Assembly (NCBI GenBank): GCA_022829145.1
Contig: CM040761.1
Span: 21,768,245-21,832,244 of the forward strand
Length of the DNA stretch: 64,000 bases
Reading direction: 5' to 3'
Source: Albula goreensis
Taxonomy: Eukaryota > Chordata > Actinopteri > Albuliformes > Albulidae
Within the stretch, counting starts at the first letter, position 1. Each line of letters begins with the position of its first letter. This document shows, piece after piece, positions 14,623 through 26,721 of this stretch. The notes beneath the pieces were generated by a model. It did not search any database, was not told the origin of the DNA, and saw only the letters and a list, made by a program, of their open reading frames with translations. The position numbers were made by a program, and so were the translations under genes.

Positions 14623-17600
14623 CAGGGTATCGGGATGGAATAGACAGGGTTAAATTGTTTAGCATTTTGCCTTGGCTCCTGTGATTCAGTGGGCTTCGCG
14701 TCAGAGAGCTAAATGCCACCTGCGTTTGCTTTCATAAGAAATCGGCTAAATGAAAAGGCTCCTGGAATTATGACGTCTGTGTGCATGAGGGAATGCTAAA
14801 TGGGACTTATTCGAATTCCTTTGCAGCATTACAGGTATTTTGTAAGTATTGGCATTGGCATAGCGCGATGACTGGGAGGCCTCGGCTTGGGGAAGAACGC
14901 TCTCACATTCCCAGTGTAGAGTGCCCTCCTTTTCTTTGCGGTGCATTGCATCATGTGCCTGTTATCACGGGGTCCGGCTAAGTAGACCTGGTAATAATAA
15001 GCTTACGTAATGAAAAGAGAGAAATTCATTAAGTAAATGGACTCCTGGAACTGATTCCCCATTATCACATTGTCTCCTGGAAACGAGTGTGAGTGCATGC
15101 GGGTCTGAGTTCTCCCCGTCCATTGTGTCACGTAGACAATGAGGAGTTTCACTCTGTAGGCAGCAGCATGGTAATACCAGAATCAACGTCAAATTAGCCT
15201 CACAAACCAGGCCCCATGCATATTATTGTGATTAGCCATAAAAGCAGAAGGTCCTGCTGATATTACAGAGAAAAGTCTGCTGATATCCCCATCATTGACT
15301 GTAATGCAGTGGCTTTCTTTGAAGTTGGTGCTGTAAAAACCAGCCAATGAAAAGCACTTCAGAAATTCTTACGTAGCACGCTATCACTCTTTTCAACTAA
15401 TTTAAGGCTGGGGCTTACATTCCGAAGAGGATACTGAACCAACTGAGCAGACGATTTTATTAGATTTGTCTTTTGTGACAACTGTCTTTCTGCTCATCTT
15501 TCCTTTAATGACACACAAATCCAGACAAAAAACCCTCATACTGTTTTTAAAATATTTTAAAAATTTTAGAAAACAGGTTAAAATCTTACATGTTGTAAAA
15601 TCCCATGAAACACAAGCAAGTGATTGTCATTCCCCTGTAGGGGGTTTGTGAGAAACGTGTGAGCTGCTTAGCCAGGATTAGCATCCACACTTACAGGGAT
15701 GTGCCGCAGCGGGTTATGATCTGTCTTTTTGTTTGTTCTTTTTTGTTGTTATTCTTCTTTGCTATAGTCAGTGGAAATAAAAAAATGACCCATTTCTGAG
15801 AAGTAAAACACACATTTTCGAGGAAAATATTGCTGTTTTTTACTGCCTCTCATGTTGTAGTCTTCTATACCTCTCCGCCAAACATCCTTTTGGTTCTGAG
15901 AGGAAATAAAAAATTAGAGGGTTTTCTTTTGAATGACAAGAAACATCCACAGTGATTTGGCTTCTCTGCACTCTGTCATTCCCCCTGCAGGGTGAGTATA
16001 GCCTGTAGTTAGTTCAAGGCTGTTGGCAATTTCAGAACCTTTGTGGACCATGCGTCAGAGAGAGGGGTACCTTCCGGCCCTCTATTGTATGGGTCTGGGT
16101 CTGACCCCAGAACATCATAAACCAGGACTGCAGTTGGCCCACTTAACCTCTCACTGGAAAGTGGTGTACGTCATGCCAACTTCCAGGTCTTCCACTTTTC
16201 TAATATACTAATATACTGGGGCCCACTCTCTGCCACAGTGGTATTGGTCCATAAAATAAGCCAACCCCCGCCCCCACACCACCACCACCCCACTCCCCCC
16301 ATCCTCTCCCAACCTTAAAAAGAGTCCATCACATTTTTTCAGCAATAATGAGAACCAGGCAGGCAGTATGTAATGTAAGACAGTAACAAAAGCGAATGGC
16401 TAACGATAATAGTGTTGAGTGTCTCTGGATCTCACAGTGCATAAGTAAGCAGGGAAAGGGCCAGAGACTTCATTCCACCCGGCATCGGTGAGCAGGGCCT
16501 GCCTGGACAGGGCACAGCGGACATTTTCACACCAGAATGCCCACCACAAATCAAATGGGGGGAGGAGGTGGGGGGATTCTTTCAGCCACTTAACTCGGGG
16601 GATCGAGTTTTAATTAGATCTGTAATGCGATTTGACATTTCTATCACTGCAAAAGGAAGGAAGGACCATAAACAAAGTCAGATTTTAAGGGCTGAAAGGA
16701 AGCGAAGGTGAAACCCTGGTGCTGGGGTTCCACAGGATCACCTCCTGTACAGATGCCAAGGATTTCAAAGGGAGGGAAAGGGAGAAGCTGAGCAGGTGAC
16801 AGGCCAGCAGAGTGGATAAGCCTTAAAGGTTTTAAGCCCTCCTTCCTTGCCAAGAGTGTCATGCGGTGTGGGGTGGATGACCCGCCGCTGGTCAAACTCT
16901 GACCAGGCGCGGTCCAGAGCGCCGGGCCGCCATGCACACTTGTTGATCGGCTGCCAAAACTTCCCACTTCGGTTTGGGAACCGCACTGTCCGCAAGTAAC
17001 AAACTGTTGCCCAATTTCTGCACGCCCCCCCTGCTTCTTGCTCCACTGTGAATCCACACGGGTTGGTGGGGGCTGTCAGAGCAGTTGTCACACTAGCGCT
17101 TAATTGATACAGAAACAGACCCAGCCCCCCCACCACCCCCGACACCCCCAAGCGATGACTCGATTAGAGCCATGAGGGGCGAGGTGAACCTGTGACACCT
17201 CTACGTGACCACACCACAGGAGGCTCTGAGCCCCTTCTGCTCTGGAGCACCCCCAAATTATCTACCTGTCAAAGACCCCACATGCAGCTCTAATAATTTC
17301 TGCTGCAGTGTTGGGAATTACTGAATGGAAGCAAAGTTTTTCGGTGGAGTTGAAAATTCCAGGTGGTCCTTTGCTCACAACAGACTTTTTTCTTTCTCTT
17401 TTCTTGTTTTATGTGGAAAAAAACTGCATTGTGCTTTTAGCAAAGCAGAAGTGAAACAGGATGTCAAAGTGGTCTCTGAGTGGTGTGTGTGTGTGTGTGT
17501 GCGTGCATGCGTGTGTGTGTGTGCGTTTGTGGTTAGCCCACAGTGATGCCCATAATTTTAGGAAAAATAATTCTTCAAATATTTTTTCTTATTTCACTTC

Positions 17601-20600
17601 ATTTGAAAATGAATTTCTTCCCATTTGTTTGAAAATGATGACAGTGACTCTCTGCATTTCTTACCTTTCTAATCCACCCAACCTTCTTTGGTGATGTTTC
17701 CACAAAAAACCTTTCCCCAAACATAATCTTCCTTCAAATTGATAGATTGATTGATTTGAATATCATAAAATAAATTGCAGATGGCATTTTCTTTTGCTCC
17801 GTTATTTATGATTCTGTGACATTTAAAAAAAAAAAAAAAAAAAAAAAAATCAACTGAAGGTAAGAGAGGGAAAAATAAGGATGAATTCTGTCATGGTTGC
17901 CTGTGGTAATTGCACGGGCTGTGAAATGAACGTATCAACCGGGATTTGATGTTAAAGTGGTTTGAATTCTGTGAAACCAATCATATCTGAACAATGCCCT
18001 TTTTGCTTGGTCCACAAACCCATGCCATCCACATACACAGTAAAAACCAAAAACTGAAGAAGCTGGTACCTGTACTTGCCTGTGTATGTTTGATCATTGG
18101 TTGTATTTATAGATTTTATAGTACATATACAGTCTTGCTGGATAAGAAAAAAAGATAGTGGTGCTTGTTTTTCTTGTGTACACAGTGGTGCGCTCACTCA
18201 AAGATGTTGCGAAGCTTGAAGGGAAACGGCTTAAAAACTTGTAGAATTTTTGTGTGAGCTTGATGACAGTAGCATTACGTAAAACAGAATAGGAAATATG
18301 TGACATTGATCACAAAACCTTTCCCCAGAGGATGAAATGCTGAAAGGGCAAGCTGTGGCTTTTCATTCAGTTTCTGAATAATGAAATAATTCCTATTCTG
18401 CAAGAAGAGAAAAACTCTTTTTTGAGGCTTTCTTCATAATGTGGAAAACATTTGGCCTATGAGGATTTTTCTTCGTCAATCTTCATTTTATGTCATAACT
18501 TGAAGGATAAATCATTTTATCTGCTAGGGGCACTATTCAGAATTCATTTATTCAGAATGTGTATGGAGGAGGTACTGAATACACATATTTCAGGAAGTGA
18601 TGCCGACTTTTAGAACATACAATACAGCACCATGTTGCTTTCAGCTTATGGAATGCGAAACCTGGTATTCTAGAAGGGCACAGAAAACATTAAAGCATCC
18701 CATGTTTGTAAAATCAAGAACTTTTGCCTTCAACAGGTGTTTAAATTAATCAGATTGTTTTGGCTTCCTCATAAATGTAATGAGCAGAAGAATAGTTAAT
18801 AGCATATGTAAACACATATCAGACTAATGCAAAAGGTATTGTATGTCATGTAAATGTATAAAAAAATGTTTCTTCTCTGTAAACTGCTATTAATCCATTA
18901 TTGTCATCCATTCTCCTTGACTTCCTCAGTCATTCATTGTGTATCATCTTCGCATTTTTACCACAGGTTCCCAATTAGCAAAGCACTGAAAGTGTGTGTG
19001 GAATGTTTGAATGGTCTTGTTAATGACAGGCAAGTCTTTCTTCAGATGAGAGTATAACAGTGCTGAGATATCCTGATTCCCAGCATCCTTCAGGTGTTCT
19101 ACCAGTATGAAAGTTAAACTTTCATTCCCCTTGTGTGTTTGCCTTTTTATCCATGCATTTCTGTATGGTGAGCTTTCTGTGGGGTCGAGAAGAGTTAGCC
19201 GACCTCTTCTAAGATACAAGGATACGCTCCTTGTTAAGAGGTGATGTTCTTCAAACGTGGAAGGATATCACTGTGAGCAGACCTGAATGGTGCAAGTTGA
19301 AGAAGTTGAAATGAAGTTTTGCAACACCATTGACAACAAAAGGATAGAAGACAATCAAAAGAAAAGAGAAAAGCAGGTGCATTGAGCCATCCACACAAGC
19401 AAGAAGCAGTGACATTGCTTTGCCACTGAGAATGGACTCGGTCTGCAGGAGTGTTTGATTCCCCTCTTTTGTTTATCCTCTTCTTTATTTCCTAATTAAA
19501 TGTTCACATTGGCCTAAAGCACTCTTTCCTCTCAAACCGTCATGTTAGTCCATGTGAGATCCAGGCACTTGCTAAAAAAAAAAATCTAAATCTATCACCT
19601 CTAACCCTGGTGTGTCCTTTCAGCTGCCCATCCACCAATTACTGAAATTAAATCAATGCATGTCAAACACGCTTCACAACCTGCCCCGCCTCCTCTGCCA
19701 TCCTCGATTATCATGAATATAAGTGATGAATGTCCTCTGCCATCCTCGATTATCATGAATGTAAGTGATGAATGTCCCTCTCATTTTCCCCCAAATTAGT
19801 TGTCATGTCCATTTGCAGAAATCTGTAGTTCAAATCTGGTGAATATTTGCAAATTACCCTGTTGGTTCTGGCGCAGTCCAAATGCACATTTAGTTTCCCT
19901 TCTTTTAGAACAGGATGGAAACAAACCCTATAAATGCCTGCATCAGGTGATTTATCTACTTTTTTTAGAATCTTACTCTCTTTGATTTCTCATTGGCCTG
20001 TAATGTCATTAATGGACTCCTCCCGTATGTGCCTTCTTCTCTCAGGGTTTTTTCTTTATTTCATGAATGAGAAATCATCTAAAACAGAACAGAAGCAGCT
20101 ATAAGACTTCACAATTTTCATGCATGGCCTGTGAAGAACACAGCAGGTTTGTTTTCTTTTAAATGAATCATTACTTTATGCAGGAACAGGTAATGTTCAG
20201 TTTTGCCATTAACCACCGAATAAAAGACAATTTTCTTACACTGAAAGCAGTGTTATTCAAGATTGTGGCTGGTCCCAGGCTTCTTACTTTTTTTTTTTTT
20301 ATTTCATGAATGAGAAACGCAGCTAATTCATTGAAAAGTTTGAAGTGTGTATTTTTGCAACCATTAAAAGACATTGAAAGCAGTGTTATTCAAGATCGTG
20401 GCTGGTCCCAGGCTTCAATTTTTTTTTTTCGCAGGTATGCAATGTGACAGCCTCTCATATTTGTGTAGCCTTATGAACGACAGGGTCAGACTGTGTAGTG
20501 TGGGAGAGAGTGGAGGCTCTTTCATCAGTGACTTTAGAGTGTATGGATTCCCTGCGCTGAACGATGTTTCCCCAGTGTGGTCCTGAGGACCGAGCGCCAT

Positions 20601-21399
20601 TGAGATCTCCATTAAGCTTTAGCCCATTTGTCTGCTGTAGTGTTATTAGCATGAGGCTAATGATACAGTATTTATCCCTGCTTCCCCTGGCTCCTCTCAC
20701 AGGGACATCTCTCATCAGACGCTGTCCTCCCAGGGACGTTTTAGCAGCTTGCAGGTCTCGGAACAATGGGGTTCGGACAATTAATGGCATTGCAGCTGTC
20801 ATCGCCGGCCCCTACTGGCTGAGCCTGTCTCAGATTAGTGTCTCACGGTAACGTGCCGAGTCCGTGCTAAATCTCATGTTCGACTCTGCTCAGCGGGACA
20901 GCTTATTTATGAAAAGAGAAAAAGAAATTTAAAGAATGGCCTCATCAAAATCAGCAGAGAATGATATCGCATGCTAACGAGGGAACCAACGAGGCTGCCA
21001 CAGCAATGCCACCCATGTAAGTGGGATTATGGGTACTTACGCTGTATTTAATTGGATCAGATCTGGATGCCGTTAGCTGTGACAAGGATCTCAAACGCAG
21101 GTTTTAAGGCTGGAGTTTGCATTTTTAGAGGATGAGGAAGTGAAATGAAGATTGTTTATGATTTTAGAGTGGACAGGACCAGTTCTTTACCATAAAGATG
21201 ATGTCATGGCTTGGTTCATTTGTATCAATCATTTGAGCTGATAGTGAATCAATCAGCAATTCCCTGGCATGGTCAGTGTGCCATATTTTCTGAAAACACA
21301 AAGAAAATTGTTAAGGATGTGACAGTCCTCATCAAATTATGCATCCGTGAACCCTCTCAGCTTCAACACGTCTTCAACACTCCTGACCCTCTACCTCTA

Positions 21400-21436
<37 letters not shown>

Positions 21437-21491
21437 TTTCACTTTCACATGCACAGCCAGAGCCACCTATGTGCAGATTCCAACACACATG

Positions 21492-21525
<34 letters not shown>

Positions 21526-24500
21526 CTTTCACACACTAGCACATGAACACCCATAGCCACCTGTGTGCAGATTCAAACTCACACACACACACACACTCAC
21601 ATGCATGCACACATAGTTCTATCGAAACACTGTGTGATTATATACTGCACCGCTGCCTCTATCTCAAGTTATGTCCTCTTGGATGTACAGAAATCAATTT
21701 TCACCCTGGGAGTGGGAATTGTAATATTTTCAGTGTATTAACATTTAGAGTACTTCAGGATTTACCCATTTCCACCGAAGTGTTGTTAAACCACGGTGTA
21801 CTATTGAACTGATGTACAGAGGGCAGACAGTCATTGTGTTAAGAATGGCTCCTGTCTTTAGGCATGTCACCGCTCTCGTTCTGGTACATTGTCTTAAGAT
21901 TCTGTCTCGCAGGCATAGATCAATCCAGACAAAAAATGCATTTCCTGTACAGCTGACTTTTTTCATTTGTGGAATATTATAATGCATGTAGGGCCATTCT
22001 TCTTTTTTTTTTTTGTTTCTCTTTTTTGGTAGCTGTGAAGTAAAGCTACCCCCTCCCATCCTCCAGTTCTGATCCAGGAGTACTTCACCATTCACTAGCA
22101 GATTCTCCTTTTTCCTCTCTTATTATGTGGCTTCTGAAGTGTCAGGAGAAATCTATTATAATCTGTTGCATAACTCCAGCACCTCAAGTATATAGCAGAT
22201 GTGACCCACCATCTAAATATTCAGACAGCATGATTATAAGGCTACGTCTGTCTCCACTGTAGCATCTACTCTTGACTTTGGCTCTGGGTGACCATTGTTT
22301 ATCCTTTTTTCATTCCTGTTAATCACAAGGTCATTGAAAGCGTGCATTTAAAATTCTGTTACCACTTTTATTCCATATAACACTCGGCTCATTGTCCTTT
22401 TGTCTATCCTTATATACCACATAATTTTCTGTTCGATGAATGATTTACTTCCAGTGACCAGGTGTTTACTGTTTGCACAGTTGGAACACTGTTGGCTTCA
22501 CCTGTCAGTGTATGACTTAAAGGGCCAGCTTTGTGCTCTTGTTGGAATGTGCAGCACAGAATTTACTGGGATCTTTCATCCTACTGGGGAAGACGTGTAT
22601 GAAGATCTTGCAGAAACTGGGGCGGTGACATTTGGATGGAGACACACACATCCTGACTCCTGGCCTATCAGAAAGGGTGGGGGGGTAGTCGTTTGTAGAG
22701 GGGATGACGGAAACCTGGATTTCGCATCTCCCATAGCGACTGCTGCTATCTCTCAAAGGCAGGCCATTTTTTTCTCATTCGAGTCATCTCCCCACCCCTC
22801 CCCTCTCTTCCCCTCCATCCTTCTTCCTCTCTTTTTTCCTCCCTTCATTCTAACAAGCGATTTACTCTCTCTTATCCCCCTGATCCGGTGAGTATGTCGG
22901 CTGTATATGTTATAGGCTTGACTTGCAGCGTCTTCCCCTTCGATGTCATCCTCATTGGAATTCCTCCTTTCCACGGCGCCGTTATCTTGTCACGTTGACT
23001 AATGTATCCCAGCAGGAAGCTGCCGCTGCGGTGCGATACCTCCACCCAGCATTCTCAGGGAGGCAAACGCGAAATAGACACATCTTCAAAAGCGCCGACA
23101 GAAACCTATCAGCACTTCCAAACAGCGAGGAGAGCAAATCCCGCCAAACGGCCATATCGGAATGATTCCAAGGGGCCATTTTCTGTTCAGGAGCGTCAAA
23201 GAATGGGGGCTTTTTCCTGGGGCAAAAATAATGCCGTTTCCCTGGCTTTGGAAGGATGTGGGTGCCGTCCTGGCTTCACATTGTTGACTTAATTCAGTTT
23301 GCTTTCAGTTACTACATCCCTTCAAGGCCAAATCCTAATGTCTAATGAGGCTTTTAGGTGTCAGGTACCTTGTGTCTGTGTACACAAACACTGCCTGTTT
23401 TATTTCGGCCTTTAGCTTAACAAACCCCTGGCACTGTGTTTTGTGCACAGGCCATGCTCAGTGACTTACATGGTGTCTGTCTGTTTATTCATCTGGATGT
23501 TGACTGAGGAAAGTGGGTTAAGTGCCTAACTGGAGGGTAGGTGCCACCTGGAAATCAAACTTACGATGTAACGCTTGAACTGGTACACTCTCATTGTAAG
23601 AAAGTAAGCCCCCATGTGTCTCCATCTTCCGCACCCCTAACCAAGAAAACAAACACCTGAATCAAACTGTTTCTGTGCTCCAAGAAAGGTTTTACAAAGA
23701 CAGAGAGTCCTCAAACTACTGCTGGCTGCCATGATGCAAGTGATTTGCAGAACTCAGAAAATGTCTTTTTTTTTTAATCTCAAGGGGATGATTTTAAATG
23801 AAGTCATGTATTACTTGTCCTCGGTTGGAGGGAAGGTCCTGTGAGTGTCTTGTTCTTTCAGTACAGGTGTTGGTTTTCACAGGTGTGAGCATTCCCTGGT
23901 GAGCACCAGAAGGGAACTGGCCAGGTGTGGCTGCTTGAGGTGGTCTCTGATCAGCTACAGACAGCACAAGGCGGCACGAGGCGGTTAAAAGGCGTGAAAA
24001 CTCCTTCCTAATTGGTGGGAATGCCACTCACGGAGGCCTATAGAAAAGCGGCAAATTGGAAAGCCACTGGAAACTAACCTCAGCTTTCTCAAAAAAACTG
24101 GCTGTTGACAAGCTGCCTCCAGCCAGTCAAATTTGGAAGAGCCATGTTTCCCATCAAGTGTCTCAGCACTCAGCCATTCTGGTGTTTCTTTGAAAGTGAG
24201 TTTGAAGCTGCAGCAAATATGCCACATGGAAAGGTACTATTATATGCAAATGATTCTCCATTTTATCAGCCCAACGTTGACACAGTGTCTACAGCCACTC
24301 AGATCTGGAATAACTGTTTTGGGACAGGTTTCTACAGAAATGATTGTCGGTCTAAGTGTCATCTTTTTTCCCTAATTGGTTTAGTTCTAGTTCAGCTTTC
24401 ATATTTTGGTTCTTGAATAACTTTCAAAATGTCACATGTGCCTCATAATTTTGCCTGCAAGTGAAATGTAATTTTGTGGAAAGCAAAACTATGATTCAGA

Positions 24501-26690
24501 GTTTAACAAATGAATGACTTCTGAAATATATTCTCTCTGCTGTTTGCATAGTAATTGAGGCAGGGGAAATGTCAGAATTTAAATCGATGTGCTTCGAGCT
24601 TAGATAACATCTTTGAAAAAGTACATTGGGAATTATTATCAAACACATAAACTCTTTGATCAGCCTGATCAGGCAAATTGGAAAGAGAGAAACAAGAACA
24701 GAAGGCAAACAAAGTTTCTTTTTAACACCTGCAAAGTTTATTAATGTAAATGTAAATTAGTGGCTGTGGAACGCTGTGGATATTGTTATTCCCACGTTGA
24801 ACTGTTCAGCAACTGTTCCTCACGGTGAGCTGTTCCCTGTTATTCCTCTGTCATCACAGGAGGGAGTAGAAGTGAGGGTGGCCAGGATCTTCAACACCTT
24901 CGGTGCTCGAATGCACATGAACGACGGCCGAGTAGTCAGCAACTTCATCCTCCAGGCCCTGCAAGGGGAACCGCTCACGGTAAGCTGGGATGGTCACGGG
25001 CCCCGCAGAGGTCTTCTCTCCCTTCCTGTCTTCATCTTTTCACTGATCTGTAGTGACTCTGGATTAACTGTGTGCAGTTTCTGTCATATTTCTTTCAACT
25101 GTCTTTGCTCTGGAGATCAGGTGAAGGAAGGAAGGAGGAACCCAACTGTAGAGTTTTTGGACACAAATGCAGTCAAGGGGAGGGTCACAGTATACTGTCC
25201 TATAAATAACATCATGGTCTTTAGTTGCTCCACTCAACTGGAGAATCAAAGATTAAACTGCCCTGTAAAGAGAGTTATGGTGTGTAGCTGCTGCACTCTA
25301 ATGAAGAGTCACAGGCTTAATTAGTGCTTCATTCATAGTTATTTATATGTCATTGACAATGACCAGGAGGTTGTGACCATGATCCTGTGTGTGTGAGTAC
25401 ATTTTCAGAAAGATCCATATGTGTTTATCTCTGTTTTAGGTTTATGGGTCAGGGTCCCAGACGCGGGCGTTCCAGTATGTGAGGTAAGCAGTGGGGATCT
25501 TGTGACAGGGCTGGGTGCCACAATTTGCTGCATCGTTTGGCCCCACAGCCAAGCTAATGACAGCTGAATGCCTGTCTGACTGGTTCTGGAGCAGTGGATG
25601 CTGTGTGGGTGTGAGGTGGTTTTCTATGGGGACTCCCTGGGTTCCCTCAGAGGGGTCTCACTGTGTTTACATGGAGGGGGACAGGGATGGGCACAGGGGT
25701 GGGGGTGGGAGAGACTGCAGTTCCTTGTCTCTTTAAGGAGTTCTCACAGGCTTACACAGATAGTCAAACACACAGACAAAGACGTTCGCAGTCATGCACA
25801 TATACTTACACACACAATCTCTCGTGCTCATACTTACTCACACACATACTCTCAAAAATATACTCACACACACTTAAAAACATACTAACACACACAGACT
25901 ACCACACAGGCACACACACACACACACACACAATCACAAATAATGTTATTTATATTTGTACTTCTGTTGAAAGGGGAGAAGAGTTGCAGTATTCTAATAG
26001 ATTAAAAAATTGGTGAGCTGAACAAATACATTCTCAGCTGGGGAAAAGTGCATGATCATGATAAATATCATGAAAGTCTCAACTACAGTTCACCCGATCG
26101 GTAAAGAGCGGTAAAATCGGGTTAGGTAGAGTAAGCGTGACAGTGCCCCCGTTGTGTTGTTAGCAGTATCAGGGAGTAGGAAATGGTGCAGGCCGACCCA
26201 TTGGGAGCCAGACTCTGAGTTTTATCGAGGACCCAGGCGTAGCGAGGGGAGAAGGATCTGGAAGTTTGTCGTGGCAGGGGGTCCGCCCCAAAAGCATGAG
26301 TCCCAGTGGAGGGCGAGGAAATCCAGAACACTCAGGAGGGCGCCGAGCCGCCAAGACACCCTCCCCCCACCCCTCCGCCTCATTGCAACCGCTGTGGGGC
26401 CTGGAGCCCCCCCCCGGTCACTGCAGTCACCACACTGGGAACATCAAAGGCCCACATTTTAGAACCTGCAGAGCAAGCAGCTAATGCCCTTTCATCTCAA
26501 ATTGAGGATCGGTTATCATGCGCGCAGATTTTATCAGCTCCCACGGTAGCGTTGCAGGTTGTGGAGGTGTGCGTGCGTGTGACAGCGTTTGAGGATACGT
26601 TTGAGTGTGTGTGTCTATGCATGTGTGCACGTGTGAGTCTGTGTGTCTTTGAACATGTGTGCTTGCTTGTGGGTGTATGTTAACTTGGAA

Positions 26691-26721
<31 letters not shown>

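Larger units (their letters stand above)
14179..24859 (+). other. uxs1: uxs1 intron (10.7 kb)
   Basis: Holds a CA-rich array with an embedded hAT-like MITE (14231-14633), a GT tract (17482-17524), an A-run (17825-17849), a 42-bp tandem pair (19692-19775), a 133-bp-spaced duplication (20242-20416), CA tracts near 21400-21600, and an enhancer-like unique block (20560-20940). A C/G-rich unique part at 22920-23290 shows no recognisable exon. The remainder is AT-rich intron. Confidence 0.75.

Noticed and set aside
22400-22891. Plus-strand ORF of 163 codons in a uxs1 intron
   Set aside because: Ends in a pyrimidine-rich low-complexity run and has no family match or supporting splice sites.
24776-25324. 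Plus-strand ORF of 182 codons across a uxs1 exon
   Set aside because: Only 24860-24979 is coding; the rest is read-through of flanking introns.
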